Positions 25,001 to 36,904 of a stretch of DNA of 64,000 nucleotides are shown here, in pieces (the first letter of the stretch is position 1; every line of letters starts with the position of its first letter). The notes under the pieces were generated by a model. That model did no database searches, had not been told where the DNA came from, and saw only the letters and a program-made list of their open reading frames with translations. The stretch lies in the NCBI GenBank assembly GCA_947095585.1, contig OX352762.1, positions 31,720,669-31,784,668 on the forward strand, read 5' to 3'. The stretch is from Nephrocerus scutellatus. Its lineage: Eukaryota > Arthropoda > Insecta > Diptera > Pipunculidae. A program made the translations under genes and the position numbers.

Positions 25001-28000
25001 TACGAGCGTTACCACGATCTCGACACCAAGAAGAAAATTAAGCTCGGTAAGCTCCGATTCGCAGGAAACCTAGCTTGCATCAGGGTCCTGCTCGGAGAGT
25101 GTGTTCGGATTTATTGAACACGACAGCGCAGCCAGCCAAGCATACGCTTGAAGGATGACTTAGACCAGGACGCCCAGAGGTTATCGATGCCAAACGGGAT
25201 GACCTCGGGACTCGCGGAGAGATTTTTTGCGGCAGACGAAAACAGAACCGCGTGATAAAATTTATGTAGGACATATCGCAAAAATAATCAACTTGCTTGA
25301 AAATCGAAGGTATGTTTCCTGCATGTCACTGTAGTACACCACAAGCGGTGTTCAAAAGAAATATTCAGGTGAATCGCGCCCATCTTCCAAGTCATCCTCT
25401 CGAGCCCAGGATCTATCATTGAGCTTCGAACCAGCTTCGAACGTACCGACTACAAAAATTATGTGGAATACATTTTTAGACCCAGTATTTCCGCGTCTGT
25501 ATGATCCGAGAACTTTCAAAACACATACATATACATCTTCTCTTTTTCTCTCCTTAATTCCCCAACACCAACGTGCTTAACATTATAAGGGTGCAAATCC
25601 ACGTGAGCTACATTATAAGAAAAAACGGCGAAAGGATGTGAACAAGCCTAGGAGTGAAACATGTTAGCGAATACAGAACAAGAAGGAAGTGCTTTACAGA
25701 AGTCCTATGAAAAAATGGGAATTGATGAGATGATGGTGAGGACAAAACATAGCATATGAAAAAAACTTCGATGCGTTTTAAATTTTTTCTTCCTTTTTGA
25801 AATCTTAGTATTTACCACATAAGCTTTTGTGGTTCGTTGTCGCAACCGTTGTTTGACATGTGATGTTAAGGTTGTTTAGGTTTTTATCAATGCAATGCCT
25901 TGCATTTTATTTTCATGAAAACATTTATAATTTTAAAAAAATATAGGGGCCATTCGACTTAAGTGGCTCAGATACCTTCTAAATTAGTCAATTTAATAAC
26001 TTATTTAAATATTTACCATCTTGCCCAAGAACAGATTAAACCGCAAAACCAAGCCAAGTACAAGTAGAAAAGGGCAAAACTCCCAACATTCTAAAACGTT
26101 ATATTACAATTCCCTAATTTGTGCAATACTTCGAGGGATTCAAAATTTTGTGTAATATTTCTTGAGATTATTTCAAAAGCAACTGTTTCACCCGAACTTA
26201 TAAACGTGAAAGTAATAATAGTAATTAAAATTTTGAAATAGTTTACGGAGTATGCTGTGATTAATATCACAGTTTCGAGTGTTATAGTTAAATAGAAGTG
26301 GCTGTAGTTCTTACTTTGCTCTAATTCTTTTGATGCTGCTGATGCACTCGAGGTTGTTGTTTGTGTTGTCACTGTGCTCATCGGCAACGTTGAGGAGGCG
26401 GCCGTTTCTGTACCAGACGCTACAGTAGAAGACATGGCGTCCCTATCGTCTGAATCTATTTTTGGACGTTTGTCTACTGAGCTAACCAAACGCAAGTCTA
26501 CATCCTTTGTCGTCAGAGGTGGTGAAGGACTCCTAGACTTGTTTTTCCGCGAGTAAACCCTTGGTTTCGTATTACGTTTTGTATCTTTAAACTTTATCGG
26601 CGACGTAGCAGGAGATGTAGATTTTCGTTTGTATGAAATTAGGCTATTTTCTTCTTCATCGCGTTTGTTACTGTTATTTTGATCATCATTCTTCGCCTTG
26701 GATGTATCTGATTTAGATGATGACGAGTAGACTTTTCGTTTATCGGATGGCAAGGACGAAGATGAAACCTTGGCCCGATTCCGGTCCTTTTCACGAAAGC
26801 TGCTGCTATTGCCCGAGGAACCATTTTTACTCGAAGGCCGACCTGCTGATGATCTACCCGACGATGAACGTCTCGTTGGCGACTTACTTTCAGAGCCTGA
26901 TCCTCCGCTACCAGCACGATTTGGGTGTGATTTGTTACTTGATGGTAATGATGACGATGAAGGTTTTGATGACCGCGAGTAGTCTCCACCTCCAGAGTCC
27001 CTTGAAACACTGCTTCCGCCATTTTTTGACTCGGTCCTTTTTCGTTCGTTGTTAATATTTGGTTGTACAACTTGCATTGGTATGATTGACGATACCTGAG
27101 TCTGGGGCTGTGGTGGATATTGCTCAGTATGAGACTGAGGCAATCGTTGTTGCTGTTGTTGTTGTTGACGCGCCAAACGAGGATCGCGATGGCGAACTGA
27201 ATGCAACAAAACAGAATTGACTGGTTGAACTTTTGGCTTTTTTTGCATTCCGCTTGACACCGAAAACGCCTGAAAGTTGGATACAATTTAAATTTAATAA
27301 TACAACGCCTTTTAACCATGATATTTACCTGTTGTTGGGTATTCATCATTCCAGTCACGCTGATGGGCGCCGCCATTGGCTGTTGCGGCCTAGGATTCCG
27401 AAGGTTTTGATAAAGTGCCGGACGGATTGGCCCTGATTGCATTTGCTGCGGTAGAATATTGGCGCCAACCGTTCCAGGCACTATTATCGGTGTTATACCT
27501 GGTTGCCGTATTGGCATGGCAACCAACTCAGTCGGAACAATAACGCTTTCTGTTGCTTTCGACAACTGTTTTTCCTGTTCTTCTAAATGCTTTTTAGTTG
27601 CTTCCAACTCTAATTCCAGTTTACGTTTTTTAAGCTCGAGCAATTCACGAGTTTTTGCACGAAGGGTCTCTTCCATGTCATTCTGAAGGAAAGAACAAGT
27701 CACATCGCATAATCATTCAACACATTGCAAACATTCCAAATATGTACATACTGTTTTTAAGAAATTTGGATTAACGTGAATCGCTGGTGATTTAGCTGTA
27801 TGTTTCGCTGTTATTGGCCAATTAACGTCCATTCGCTTCACCTTCACATCGAGGGCAAATAATTTCTGTGGAGCAAATACATCGTTCCATGTCTGCCGCA
27901 AAGCGTACATTCGCTCGCGGATAGACTCTTTTACCTTAAAAATAATAGAAAAGTAAAAAAATTAAATAAAATACAATTCTCACAAAATGTGTTGGCTCGA

Positions 28001-29998
28001 ATATGATACAAACCTTTTCGAAAACTCCGCAAAATATATTTACAATGCATTGACTGAACAGTGAAACGTATGTGCTTTTGACATTTTTTACGATCGAATC
28101 AATTAAATAAAGAATTGGCAATTTAAAATCTGGAGAAACCTGTATAAATGTTGGAGTAGATAGAGAGTAAAGATGTTGATTTTGTAGTAGGAATACTATT
28201 TGTATTTTTCCTACTACAATGACACCGAAATCAACGACGCAGAACCAACAAAATTGAGTAACTACGAACAATTTGTTGTTGTGTTTGTAAACGATATTAT
28301 TTGCATTTATATATTATTTAAAAAAAATAGGAATTTAAAAGAATAGTTATATATAAGAGAACAACGAAGAAGTTAAAACTGCATCAAAACATTTTTCGAA
28401 ACTCCTTACTCCTGAAAACACTAGCGCATAAATTGTACGTACATCTTAAAATATATTACATCGATATTATGTAGTTAGAAAACCAAATTCTTTTTTAATG
28501 CAGAAAATATTATGATTATATTCTGCTTGCCTGCGTCGTGTTAATAAAATAAACAAAACAAAAAACTTTGAAATATAAAAAAAAAATATGTTTAAAAAAA
28601 ATGTGTTTAAAAAAAATATATATTAAAATATATATAAATATCACTCTTTTGCAATTGCGAATACTATTGATTTATATCCTTTTTGCAATCCTAGGAGTGA
28701 AATAAAAGACAACATTACTGAAATTGTAAAAATGTTTTTATTTTTATTTTATGCTGGGAAACTGGCAAAGATGTTAAAAATATTAAATTTGTTATTGAGA
28801 AAGAGAATAAGGTTTGAATGTATATTCCACTTTAATGTAACTCCAACACTGTTTTGGGTTTTTTTAGGATCAATATTAATTCTTGTGTTTTATAGTGTCG
28901 TTTTGTTTCTTTTGTTAGTTATGAATTCAATAATAATAATAAGAAATATGCCAATATTTTATTTGAAATTTTAACAGCTATGAAAAAAGCGTATAATAAT
29001 ACTCAGACACAATCGTTTGCCTCTCGTTTGGTTTTTGCCCATAACAATTGATACAAGAAATGTAGAAAACAACTGACGGAAATTATCGGCGAGGTATTTA
29101 GAGTCCATGCCTATGAACATAATTTTACATGCCCTTCAATCTAAACAATAAGAACTTATCAAAAATATTTTGATAATTATGTACTGTATGTGACACTTCT
29201 CTTCAAAAATATTGTTTATTAATTTTAAATAACAATATACATTATCCCAGAATTTAGAAAAGGGAAATAGAAGCCTATTACCTAATCAGAAAGTTATAAA
29301 ATCACATTTATATTTTTGGCAAAAAGCTATTTTATACCGCCTTTAGGATAAATGATTGTTTTTTTACCACTATTTAGGTATAAACGAACATATCGAATTA
29401 TTATGCTGCTAAAAACCAAAAAGCGAAGTAGTGACTCGGATTTTATTAATTTTGCTTCTCTATTCCGAAAAATAGGAACCTATTACTAAGTCTGTCTGAA
29501 CTATAAGAGCAAAATTTGCAATGATTAGCTTCTTTTTTTGTATTTTGTTAACCTCCGACGTGAATTTTTAGCTGTTCTCTATTAGCCGTTATCGTAAATA
29601 CTAAAGGCTCCTCTAATTAAAGAAAAATATTTTAGTGACACTTTCACAAAAAGTTGTAATGGAAAAAACGGTGAGGATGCAAATGAAATCGCCAGTAATT
29701 GCACTAAGTATATTTGACTCATATTCAAACAGCATCTAAGAAAGAACCAGTAGCAAATTTTAATATCATATCGAATTAAAATAAAAATAAATGAATTGGT
29801 GATAACCTTAGCAATATGTTGTTCAACCACTTTCACTATGACAGGTGCATGTTCAATGTTTTCTTCTGCCAACATTGTAAGCATATTAATTAGTGGTTTG
29901 CTATTCATATTCAAATCCGCTAAACTTGAGAGATATTCTTCTGCTATTTTTTGTTCTTTTTGTGTTTTAGCCAATTCAATCATTGCTGGATCCATCAT
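13095..29998 (-). CDS. Pcf11: Pcf11, pre-mRNA cleavage complex II protein
   Basis: Pcf11 binds the Pol II C-terminal domain and the CLP1/CstF machinery for 3'-end cleavage and termination (family knowledge). Twelve coding exons: 29,998-29,807; 28,139-28,014; 27,934-27,752; 27,682-27,329; 27,269-26,315; 22,165-21,670; 21,614-21,431; 21,368-21,263; 21,205-18,807; 18,732-18,630; 18,573-18,109; 13,921-13,095. All phases match and total 2,129 codons plus stop. The CTD-interacting domain covers about residues 12-145 (NSKPLINMLTMLAEEN, YLIDSIVKNV, LRQTWNDVF). A Lys/Glu coiled coil, a Ser-rich region and repeated hydrophobic segments follow. Near the C-terminus are a CxxC...HxxxH finger, KWYYDIGDWVQYEEI (CLP1-contact region) and a second finger, CDMC...H..C, then acidic tails. 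The start is the first in-frame ATG after an upstream stop. Two splice edges (22,165 vs 22,159; 21,431 vs 21,437) are ambiguous by 6 nt. Introns of 4.2 and 4.1 kb carry transposons. Confidence 0.93.
14560..16260 (+). pseudogene. Non-LTR retrotransposon (EN and RT) in a Pcf11 intron
   Basis: This lies in the intron between the last two Pcf11 exons, on the opposite strand. Around 14,650-14,920 the plus frame shows an endonuclease end (NGDRYVDFCITKRLVIGGT, then a TWIS-like segment). Around 15,370-15,790 it shows RT fingers/palm (KNKAVGIDDIPAEI, AAFRAGSNCIDY, LHLLVIDFEKTFNSLNRDTIW). Around 15,945-16,100 a palm end reads LHYADNVCLLLHRIMDL, where the second catalytic Asp has become Asn. Stops and frameshifts are scattered throughout. 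The motif style is that of CR1/RTE-related LINEs common in arthropods; the exact clade is uncertain. Confidence 0.75.
16140..16992 (+). pseudogene. Jockey-like LINE tail fragments in a Pcf11 intron
   Basis: Around 16,150-16,320 the DNA closely resembles the post-RT part of the jockey-like LINE in the inverted repeat (compare 59,720-59,850): ATCCATGAATGG, TTGGAACGACCACATATT, GCCAAGAATGCTGC. It abuts the preceding LINE without a clear junction. Around 16,806-16,991 an open frame ends like a LINE C-terminus, but I cannot assign it firmly. Confidence 0.55.
17107..18030 (+). repeat. Dispersed ~120-bp-repeat element, block 2
   Basis: It starts with ACAACATATAAAAATTAAAA and CATGTAAATTCTCTAA and ends with AGAGAATTTAAAAAT after GATCGCAAGATTTCACGAT. 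Between these are about six diverged units, each centred on ACACATGTGTATAAAATTTG, with TGTTGTCATCGGAGAT before it and TTGTATGGGAGCCCC after it. It sits only about 80 bp from a Pcf11 exon edge (18,109), inside the last intron. Open frames across it exist only because the unit is nearly a multiple of three. Confidence 0.8.
23011..23815 (-). mobile_element. Internally deleted mariner element
   Basis: An 805-bp element flanked by TA on both sides (23,009-23,010 and 23,816-23,817). The terminal inverted repeats begin CGAGGGTGGGTCAATAAG and match over about 28 bp with one difference. The transposase is on the minus strand. Its N-terminal part starts at ATG 23,666 with MEKSEFRVLIKHYF, followed by a helix-turn-helix region with frameshifts. 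Its C-terminal end (23,258-23,076) contains MKKWLGGKRFGSNEEVIAE and CINLKGDYVEK. The central catalytic part is missing, which explains 805 bp instead of the usual ~1.3 kb. Motifs place it in the mellifera-type mariners. It lies in the 4.1-kb Pcf11 intron in the same orientation as the gene. It cannot move on its own but keeps intact ends. Confidence 0.92.
24340..25300 (+). pseudogene. Repeat scrap and LINE 3' region in a Pcf11 intron
   Basis: Around 24,345-24,420 there is one relative of the 84-bp unit (CTTAAAAGGCGTTTT). From about 24,540 the plus strand reads a broken LINE C-terminal region: IKSKLVVF, then IPVLSYGSKAWVLSKK, an ERK..R box, a NDELYERYHDLD-like segment and LGKLRFAGNL, RPGRPEVIDA. 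This is the post-RT region typical of arthropod CR1/RTE-like elements. It has many stops, and the RT core is missing. Confidence 0.7.
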
Positions 29999-30950
29999 AT
30001 TTCCTGTATGTGACAGCTTGGCTGGTGTTGGGGTGTTGGAATTCTGCAAAATGCTACGTTGTTCCTGCTGTTGTTGTCGATGTTAGTGTTACGGTGGCAG
30101 GTGTCACAACTTTGTTTATAGATATCGATTATTCAAAACAATTTCAAATGGGCAATTTTCCCTTCAGTGATTAATTTAAATTCGTGACCTGAAAGAAAAT
30201 GCAAAATGAAATGAGTTTATCCAATTTCAAATAATAAATAAAAAAAAGGAGATTTTCAATCGTTCATTGCTTATAATAACAGAATATAAAGTGTTGTTTA
30301 TTGGAGTTAAACGTTTAGAAAGCCATATTCAACATTATCGACAACAGTTTACAATTCCAAGCTATTGATGGCGTGGCCGTCCGAAGATTTAATTAACAGG
30401 AGTTTTATGAACGTATGAAAGACGATTTTGCGATTAAAAAAAATTCAGTTTATTAATAAATTAAAAATACCTTAAATAGGTGTCAATAAAGATAACACGA
30501 TAAAAGCGATAGGCATGCCGTACTAAAATTAAAAAATCAATGCATGAAATCATGAACACGCAAACCAAAAATCGATTATTATAAGTAACCCAGGTGCAAA
30601 TGAACATACCTTGACAAAAATATAAAAAAAATTAATTTTAATCGGGTTTTTATACATAAAAAATTAATTGTCTCAATTTTCCATTAAAATAAAAAAAAAA
30701 TGAAAAAATGTCCGCCAACAAAGCATATTTATCAACAAAAAAAGAAACAAACTTACCTATATAAAAAAAGTCCACGAATTCGTTAAACCTCAATCATTTC
30801 TATATTATAATTAACACGATTTTCGCACACAATCTTAATTAAAATAGCATGAAAAATATTTACGCGATTTAAAAATTAAAAATAAGATCAAAATCTTATT
30901 CGGTATTCGCTTTACTTTTCACGTAACAGAACAGCTATGTACGTCGCGCT
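29999..30950 (-). other. Pcf11 5' UTR exons and first intron
   Basis: A strong acceptor (TTTCTTTCAG) ends at 30,189, so a 5' UTR exon segment covers 30,188-29,999, with stops in all frames ahead of the start codon. A consensus donor GTAAGT pairs with it just below 30,757, placing a non-coding first exon at 30,757 upward to about 30,950. The transcription start is not marked by a clear TATA box. A near-cognate TTG, 17 codons upstream of the chosen ATG and in frame, leaves an N-terminal extension possible. Confidence 0.55.
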
Positions 30951-31742
30951 TTCCAAGTTTCACACTTCTTATTCATACAGTTTCAGTATACATCACCTAG
31001 CACTCTTTAGTCTTTAAAACAAATAATCAATAAGAATAAATTGGCATCTACCATGCCATTAAACTATAATTAAAACGAGTGTGTGCTAGTGTGCAAAATG
31101 CGATTCAAGTATGCAACAACCAACAACCGACAACCGAGCAAAAGATTTATGAAGTTGCAGTTGTTGAAAGTTTGAGGTTAAAATACGAAATTCTTTTAAA
31201 ACAATATGGCGATTTTCTATTACTTATACGTTTATAGGCAGCAGTCTCAATCTAAACGTTCATTCCTACCTAAATTAAGCGCACAACACAATTAATCATA
31301 AGGTCATTATTAGGTGTGTTTTTTAATGTAGAGTAAACGACGAGATAATTAAATAGTCAAAATTCAGATATTAGTTCGTCTTTTCGTTCTCCAAGATAAT
31401 TCTGATAATCTCTGATATGATATTATTACTCTGAAAAAATATAGAGAATGTTGTTTGATATCTGTAATTGTTTGTTTCTCTAAACATGAGACATGTTTAC
31501 TACTATCACTATGGAGCATTCAGGAGAGAAATAAAACATTCAATTTAGGTAGAACAAATTAATTTATGAAATCTTTCCCATTTTTAGATCAACGTTAATT
31601 TTAAAATTTATTCATTAAAAAGGTATTTTGTTAAATGATCTGGGTTTGTTTGTTCTCGAATTTCCCCATTATCTTCATAATTCCATCTTTATCGTCATTC
31701 GCCTCATTTTTTCAGATTTACCCATTTCCGTATCTCCTGAGT
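30951..31742. other. Upstream region of Pcf11, nothing else recognised
   Basis: AT-rich intergenic DNA that should include the Pcf11 promoter. I see no TATA-type core promoter, no gene and no repeat until the block that starts near 31,743. Confidence 0.45.
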
Positions 31743-32440
31743 CTAAAAAAAAAACAACCCATAAAAAAATTTTTCATGTAAATTCTCTAATAGGAGATTT
31801 ACAAAAACTGTTGTCTATCGGAGGTACACATGTGTATTAAATTTGAAGAAAATCGGGTTAATTTTTTAAAAAAAAGTTATGGGGCCACACGAACCCCGTC
31901 CCGGGGTCTCCAAATTTTTTACAAAAAGTGTTGTCTATCGGAGGTACACATGTGTATTAAATTTGAAGAAAATCGGGTTAATTATTTTTTAAAAAAAGTT
32001 ATGGGGCCCCACGAACCCGGGCCCGGGGTCTCCAAATTTTTTACAAAAAGTGTTGTCTATCGGAGAAACACATGTGTATTTAATTTGAAGAAAATCGGGA
32101 AAATTTTTTTAAAAAAAGTTATAGGGCCCCACGAACCCGGGCCCGATCTCTCCAAAAATTTTACAAAAAGTGTTTTCCATCGGACATACACATTTGTACA
32201 AAATTTTAAAAAAATTGGGTAAATGTACAAAATTTAAAAAAAATCGGGTAAATTTTGTAAAATATTTGTATGGGACCCCGAGGTCCGATGGAAAGTATTG
32301 TCACCGGAAATACGCATGTGTGCAAAATGTGCCTTGGGAAGTGGGTTAAAAATTGATCGCAAGATTCCATGACAAACAAATCCACAAATCCACAAACAAA
32401 CCCACAAACAAACGGGCAAGTGAAGTTAATATAGAGAATT
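31700..32440 (+). repeat. Dispersed ~120-bp-repeat element, block 3
   Basis: The cleanest block. The leader has GATTTACCCATTTCCGTAT and TCCTGAGTC (31,716-31,742), then ACAACCCATAAAAAAATTTT and CATGTAAATTCTCTAA. ACACATGTGT-type landmarks at 31,826, 31,946, 32,068 and 32,188 give four units with spacings of 120, 122 and 120 bp. It closes with AAGTGGGTTAAAAATTGATC, a short CAAACAAA run and TATAGAGAATTTAAAAA. The leader motif also occurs in the palindrome spacer near 58,000. Confidence 0.85.
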
Positions 32441-32985
32441 TAAAAAAAATGCCTGTCTGTGTTCACTATAGAGCCCAGAGAAATGTAGGTAGTGTGTAGG
32501 AATTGTTTTGTGAAACGAGAAGTTATAATTTTTAAATTCCGTTTTTTATTGTTCATTATTTTTAAAAAGTGTTTATTGTTTCCCTCAGGTTTGCAGGTGT
32601 AGATGGCAACCAAAGTATGAAAAATACGTGCGACGAGGCCGAAGGTATATAAAATTTAAAACAATGTTATAAAAATGGCTAAATATTTATAACAGTTGCC
32701 GTTTTATATTTAGACTTTACGTAATAAAAGAGAATTTAAAAATGTAGCCAACAAGAGTGAAAATAATGGTTTAGTCGCCAAAAAACGTTGAGTGACATTG
32801 AAGAGCGAATAATGGCTATAATGAATTGGAAATCCGCAGTGGGAGACCAAAATGTAGCACCAGAATCTGGGTTGCCAAAAGTAATTTTTACCCATTTACA
32901 TTAATGTCTTTAACACGTGTTTAGTATTGTTGATAAACTATTTTCATAATTAAAATATATCTTATTTAAATAAATCTCCTCACCC
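32441..32985. other. Spacer without a recognised feature
   Basis: No gene or repeat identified between the tandem block and gypsy copy A. Confidence 0.4.
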
Positions 32986-35240
32986 ATCAACGTCGTTACC
33001 GGAGAATCCTGGAAGACCACATGACACATCTGAAAGAGGTACCACGACGACTACGTTAGGCAAACTTGAAAATCAACGGAGGGAAATCTTTAAGAAAGAG
33101 ATTAAATATCTTGGACACAGGGTCAGCGAACAAGCGATCCACACAGACCCGGAAAAAATCGCTGCCATACGAGAACTTCGACCGCCCACTTCCCTGCGGG
33201 AACTACGCCACTGTCTAGGAATCGCCTCGGGGTACAGGAGATTCGTACCCGAATTTGCCAAGGTTGTCCAACCCCTAACTAGCCTCCTGAAAAATGGGAA
33301 ACACTGGATGTGGACCGACGCAAAGCAAGCTGCGATCAACTAAAGAATCATCACACAAGCACCCGTTCTCGCCTGCTCGGATTTCAAGAAGAAATTCACA
33401 CTACAGACAGATGCCAGCGACTATGGATTAGGAGTCGTACGCACGCAAGACATCGATGACCAAGAGAGGGTTATTGCCTACGCCAGTCGTCATTTTAATT
33501 CAGCGGAACGTAACTATTCGCCCCAAGAGTCGGAAAAGGAGTGTCTAGCCATAGTGTGGGGCGTCCGCAAGATGCGACCCTACCTGGAAGGATATTAATT
33601 TACGATCGTCATGGACCTCCTAGCGCTGAAATGGCTTAACTCAATCGAGAGTCCGTCTGGACGAATCGCTCGTTGGGCCTTGGAGTTGCAGCAATTCACC
33701 TACGACATCCAGTATCGACGAGGGAAGTTGAACGTGATCGCCGACGCACTATCACGTCAGCCACGAGAAATCATGCGAACGGCAGCCGTTGAGAACGACG
33801 ATTTAAAAAGGTGCAGGTGGTTAGAGAAAAGAAAGGAGGAGGTCAAGGGAAATCTGAAGAAATTGCCGGATTACATAATCGAGGGCAACGAACTACATCG
33901 TCACATCTCCCATCAGACCACAGACGAGGATTGCACGCCCTGGAAATTGTGCGTCCCAAAATTCATACGAGCACGAGTCCTGAAGGAAAACTACGACGAA
34001 CCCACTGCCGGACATTTGGGGATTCGTAAGACAATCGCACGAGTCGCCAACCGATACTACTGGCCGGGCATGTTCCGGGATATCAGCCGATATGTCCGTC
34101 GGTACGAATCCTGCCAAAAATATAAGTCGATCCAGCAGAAACCGGCCGGAGCCATGTTGTCTCAGATCGCAAACTGACCAAGCACCAGTTTACCGCCCCA
34201 TACACGCCCCAGGAAAATCCCACAGAGAAAACAAATCGCATAATAAAGACAATGGTCGCCCAATTCATTGTCGAACAACACAAGGGGTGGGACGAACTCC
34301 CCCCCGAGATCTCATTGGCGATAAACTCCAGTGAAGCAGAATCGACAGGTTTCAGTCCAGCATTTCTCACACAGGGCCAAGAGCCGCGCTTACCGCAAAC
34401 ACTCTTCGACGAGAAGACAATCCGGGACAGGACAGATAGCACAATCCTCAAAGGAAAGGTCCGAATACTTGAAAGAAGTTTTCCACATCGTACGTCGAAA
34501 CTTGGGGCAGGCAGCCCAGAACCAAGCTAGGTACTACAACCTCCGCAGATGGTCATGGAAACCCACCATAGGACAGACGGTCCTATTGAAACAACACCAC
34601 CACCCAGGTATGATGGACGACCTAAAGGACTTCAAAACGGAATACACCTCGGTGTCACCAGACACGTCACAGTCGGAGTTACCAAGTAACCTGAAGAAAT
34701 ACCCGCGATCCATCGGACGATTCACTTCCATGGGTCCAAGCATCAGCAACACCGGATGGAGAAGGCGGTGAGGTACAGCGACACGGCGGGCTCACAACTA
34801 ACCACGGCGGCCTCAAAATACACAACAGCAGGAGAAAACTACAAAACAGCAGCAGGAACCAAGTTTCACAGTAAGGGCGAAGTAGACAGTACAGCGAAGG
34901 ACCTACTTATTTAAGGGGCGGCGAAGACGATTGATGGCAGTAAGGGCGAAAATAACGCAAGCAAGAACAAAAGAGACGGCAGCAAGAACGAAGGAAAAAT
35001 ACGACAGCAGGGACAAAGTGCATATCAAGAGCAAAAGAGATGACAGCAAGAGCAAGGGAGACAGCGGTGGCAAGGCAAATAACAGTGGGAGCGAAAGAAG
35101 AGAAAGACAGCAGCAATTTAACTGTCAATATTCCCCATTGTAGCTTATCGAAGGTGGCAACGCAAGTAAATAAAGTTGGGACGACAGCCAACGACCCCCA
35201 GAACGACGTGGTAAAGTCAACCACACCAACAACATCTTGA
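32986..35240 (+). pseudogene. Gypsy copy A: 5'-truncated pol
   Basis: It begins abruptly inside the RT region and is collinear with copy B from 46,636. RT thumb: KYLGHRVSEQAIHTDPEK. RNase H: FTLQTDASDYGLGVV, then VIAYASRHFNSAERNYSPQE. An integrase zinc-binding domain follows (H and H around 34,010-34,030; C-x2-C reading ESCQKY). The integrase catalytic core is missing: the frame passes from AGAMLSQIA straight to HQFTAPYTPQENPTEKTNR. A stop interrupts RNase H at about 33,597, and frameshifts are present. After pol lies a Lys/Ser-rich repetitive segment. Similarity to copy B ends at about 35,238 and no LTR remains, because the BEL element starts shortly after. Confidence 0.9.
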
Positions 35241-35363
35241 ACATTTTCCCCCACGGTAAGGAAATTATTTGAAGAAATGATTTTCTTAACAAACTAATTA
35301 TTTTTAATATTGTATTATAATATAAAATTAATAATAATATAATATAAAAATTAAATTAATTTA

Positions 35364-36900
35364 TTAATTGCGTTTTAAAGAGATATTTAAACAAGTTGAT
35401 TTATTTCTTTTAACGGGTATTTTAACTAACTTTACAATTGGTTTTACAAATTGCTTGTTTTTGGATCTGACTGTGACCACTCTAACTATGTTATCCTTGC
35501 CTGGATGAATACAAGTCACCACACCAAATGGCCATTGATTTGGAGGTAGATTACTATCTTTCAACAAAACCACATCATCAATTATAAAATTAGCACATCT
35601 TTTCTTCCACTTGACTCGTTCTTGTAGTGTCTGCAAATATGCGCCAGCTTTTCCAAAAACCTTGATACGTTTTTTTATATTTTGCCACCGATTTAATTTT
35701 GAATCTTTTATGTGCTCTAACTGCGGCTCTGGGAAAGCAGTGAGTGGTTCGCCAATTAAAAAATGACTGGGAGTTAAAATTTGTAGCTCCGAGACATCAT
35801 CCGTAATGCAGCACAAAGGTCGTGAATTTAAGACAGATTCAATTTGAACGGTTAAAGTCGTCATCTCTTCAGAGGTTAAATTTACATTGTTCATGACCCT
35901 CTTCATGTGATATTTGGCTAACTTAACTGAAGCCTCCCACAGACCGCCAAAATGTGCTCCAGTGGGTGGACTTAAATGAAAGGTGATATGATTAATTAAG
36001 CAAAAATTATTGATATCATTATTTTGGAACGTCTGAAAGCCAATGCAAGATCAGTCCATGCGTATATTTTTATCTATTGTTTAATGAAAATTTCTGATTT
36101 AAGGTATTTCACCAATTTACACATTAAAAATGCTGCACACAGCTCCAGTCGAGGATAACTTACTTGATTAATAGGAGCTACTTTACTCTTGGCACAAACC
36201 AATGATGAGTTAATTGTACCATTGGCATATGCACAACGAGCGTAAACTACGCAACCATAAGCTTTTTCGGAGACATCTGAGAACACGTGTAATTGAATGC
36301 TAGTTGGTTGATGGTTTGTGAAATAACACCTTGGGATTTTAATTTTGTTGACAAAAGTTAATCGATTGTATATGTTCTCAAATTCTTCCATTAGCTTATT
36401 TGAAATTGATGAGTCCCACTCAATATGTTGAATCCACAATTTCTGTAAATATAGCTTAAATAATATTACGATTGGAGACAGCCAACCTAGAGGATCGTAG
36501 ATACGTGATACTTCTGATAATATTTTGCATTTTGTCCAAGTCTCCGATGGTTTAAGATTGACTTCAAATGTAAATACATCGGCTTGCGAATCCCAGAAAA
36601 TATCAAGAGTCTTCAAACTTTTTTCATTCTCCAGTAATTTCGGAATCCTCTCTACTTCTGATTTGGTAAAGGACTGAAGAAATTCGTGGGAGTTTGATCT
36701 CCATTTTCGTAAATGCATGCCTCGACTTTCTAATATTTTCATGATGTTTTCCTTTAGTCGTAACGCCTTTTCAATTGATTCTGCACCGGAGAGTAGATCG
36801 TCAACATAAAAATCATTAATTATGATTTTGGCTTCTTCTGGATATTGGTGAATATATTCATGAGCAATTGCCTTCAACGTGCGAATAGCTAAATATGGAG
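35364..36900 (-). pseudogene. BEL/Pao element, 3' half (RT end, RNase H, integrase end)
   Basis: On the minus strand, 36,900-36,074 reads APYLAIRTL and the RT active site FYVDDLLSG, then the BEL connection domain (KILSEVSRIYDPLGWLSP) and RNase H (LHVFSDVSEKAYGCVVYAR). After a deletion removing most of the integrase, 36,040-35,364 gives AHFGGLWEASVKLAKYHMK, LNSRPL and SHFLIGEPL, then the basic C-terminus typical of BEL integrases. No 3' LTR follows: AT-rich sequence (35,260-35,363) replaces it. It was once continuous with the 5' half at 40,023-42,666. Confidence 0.9.
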
Positions 36901-36904
36901 CATT

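Noticed and set aside
29807..30049. TTG at 30,049 as the Pcf11 start codon
   Set aside because: A near-cognate start is possible, but an ATG pair lies 17 codons downstream and still leaves the entire CTD-interacting domain intact, so the ATG at 29,998 was chosen.
31830..32222. 130-codon open frame across the ~120-bp repeat block, and similar frames at 17,685-18,068
   Set aside because: The frame is open because unit length is close to a multiple of three and the repeats lack stops in that phase. It begins and ends inside units, and no domain is recognised.
34780..35240. An envelope gene after pol in gypsy copy A (and in B)
   Set aside because: The sequence is a low-complexity Lys/Ser/Arg/Gln repeat tract, with no signal peptide, membrane segment or cleavage site.
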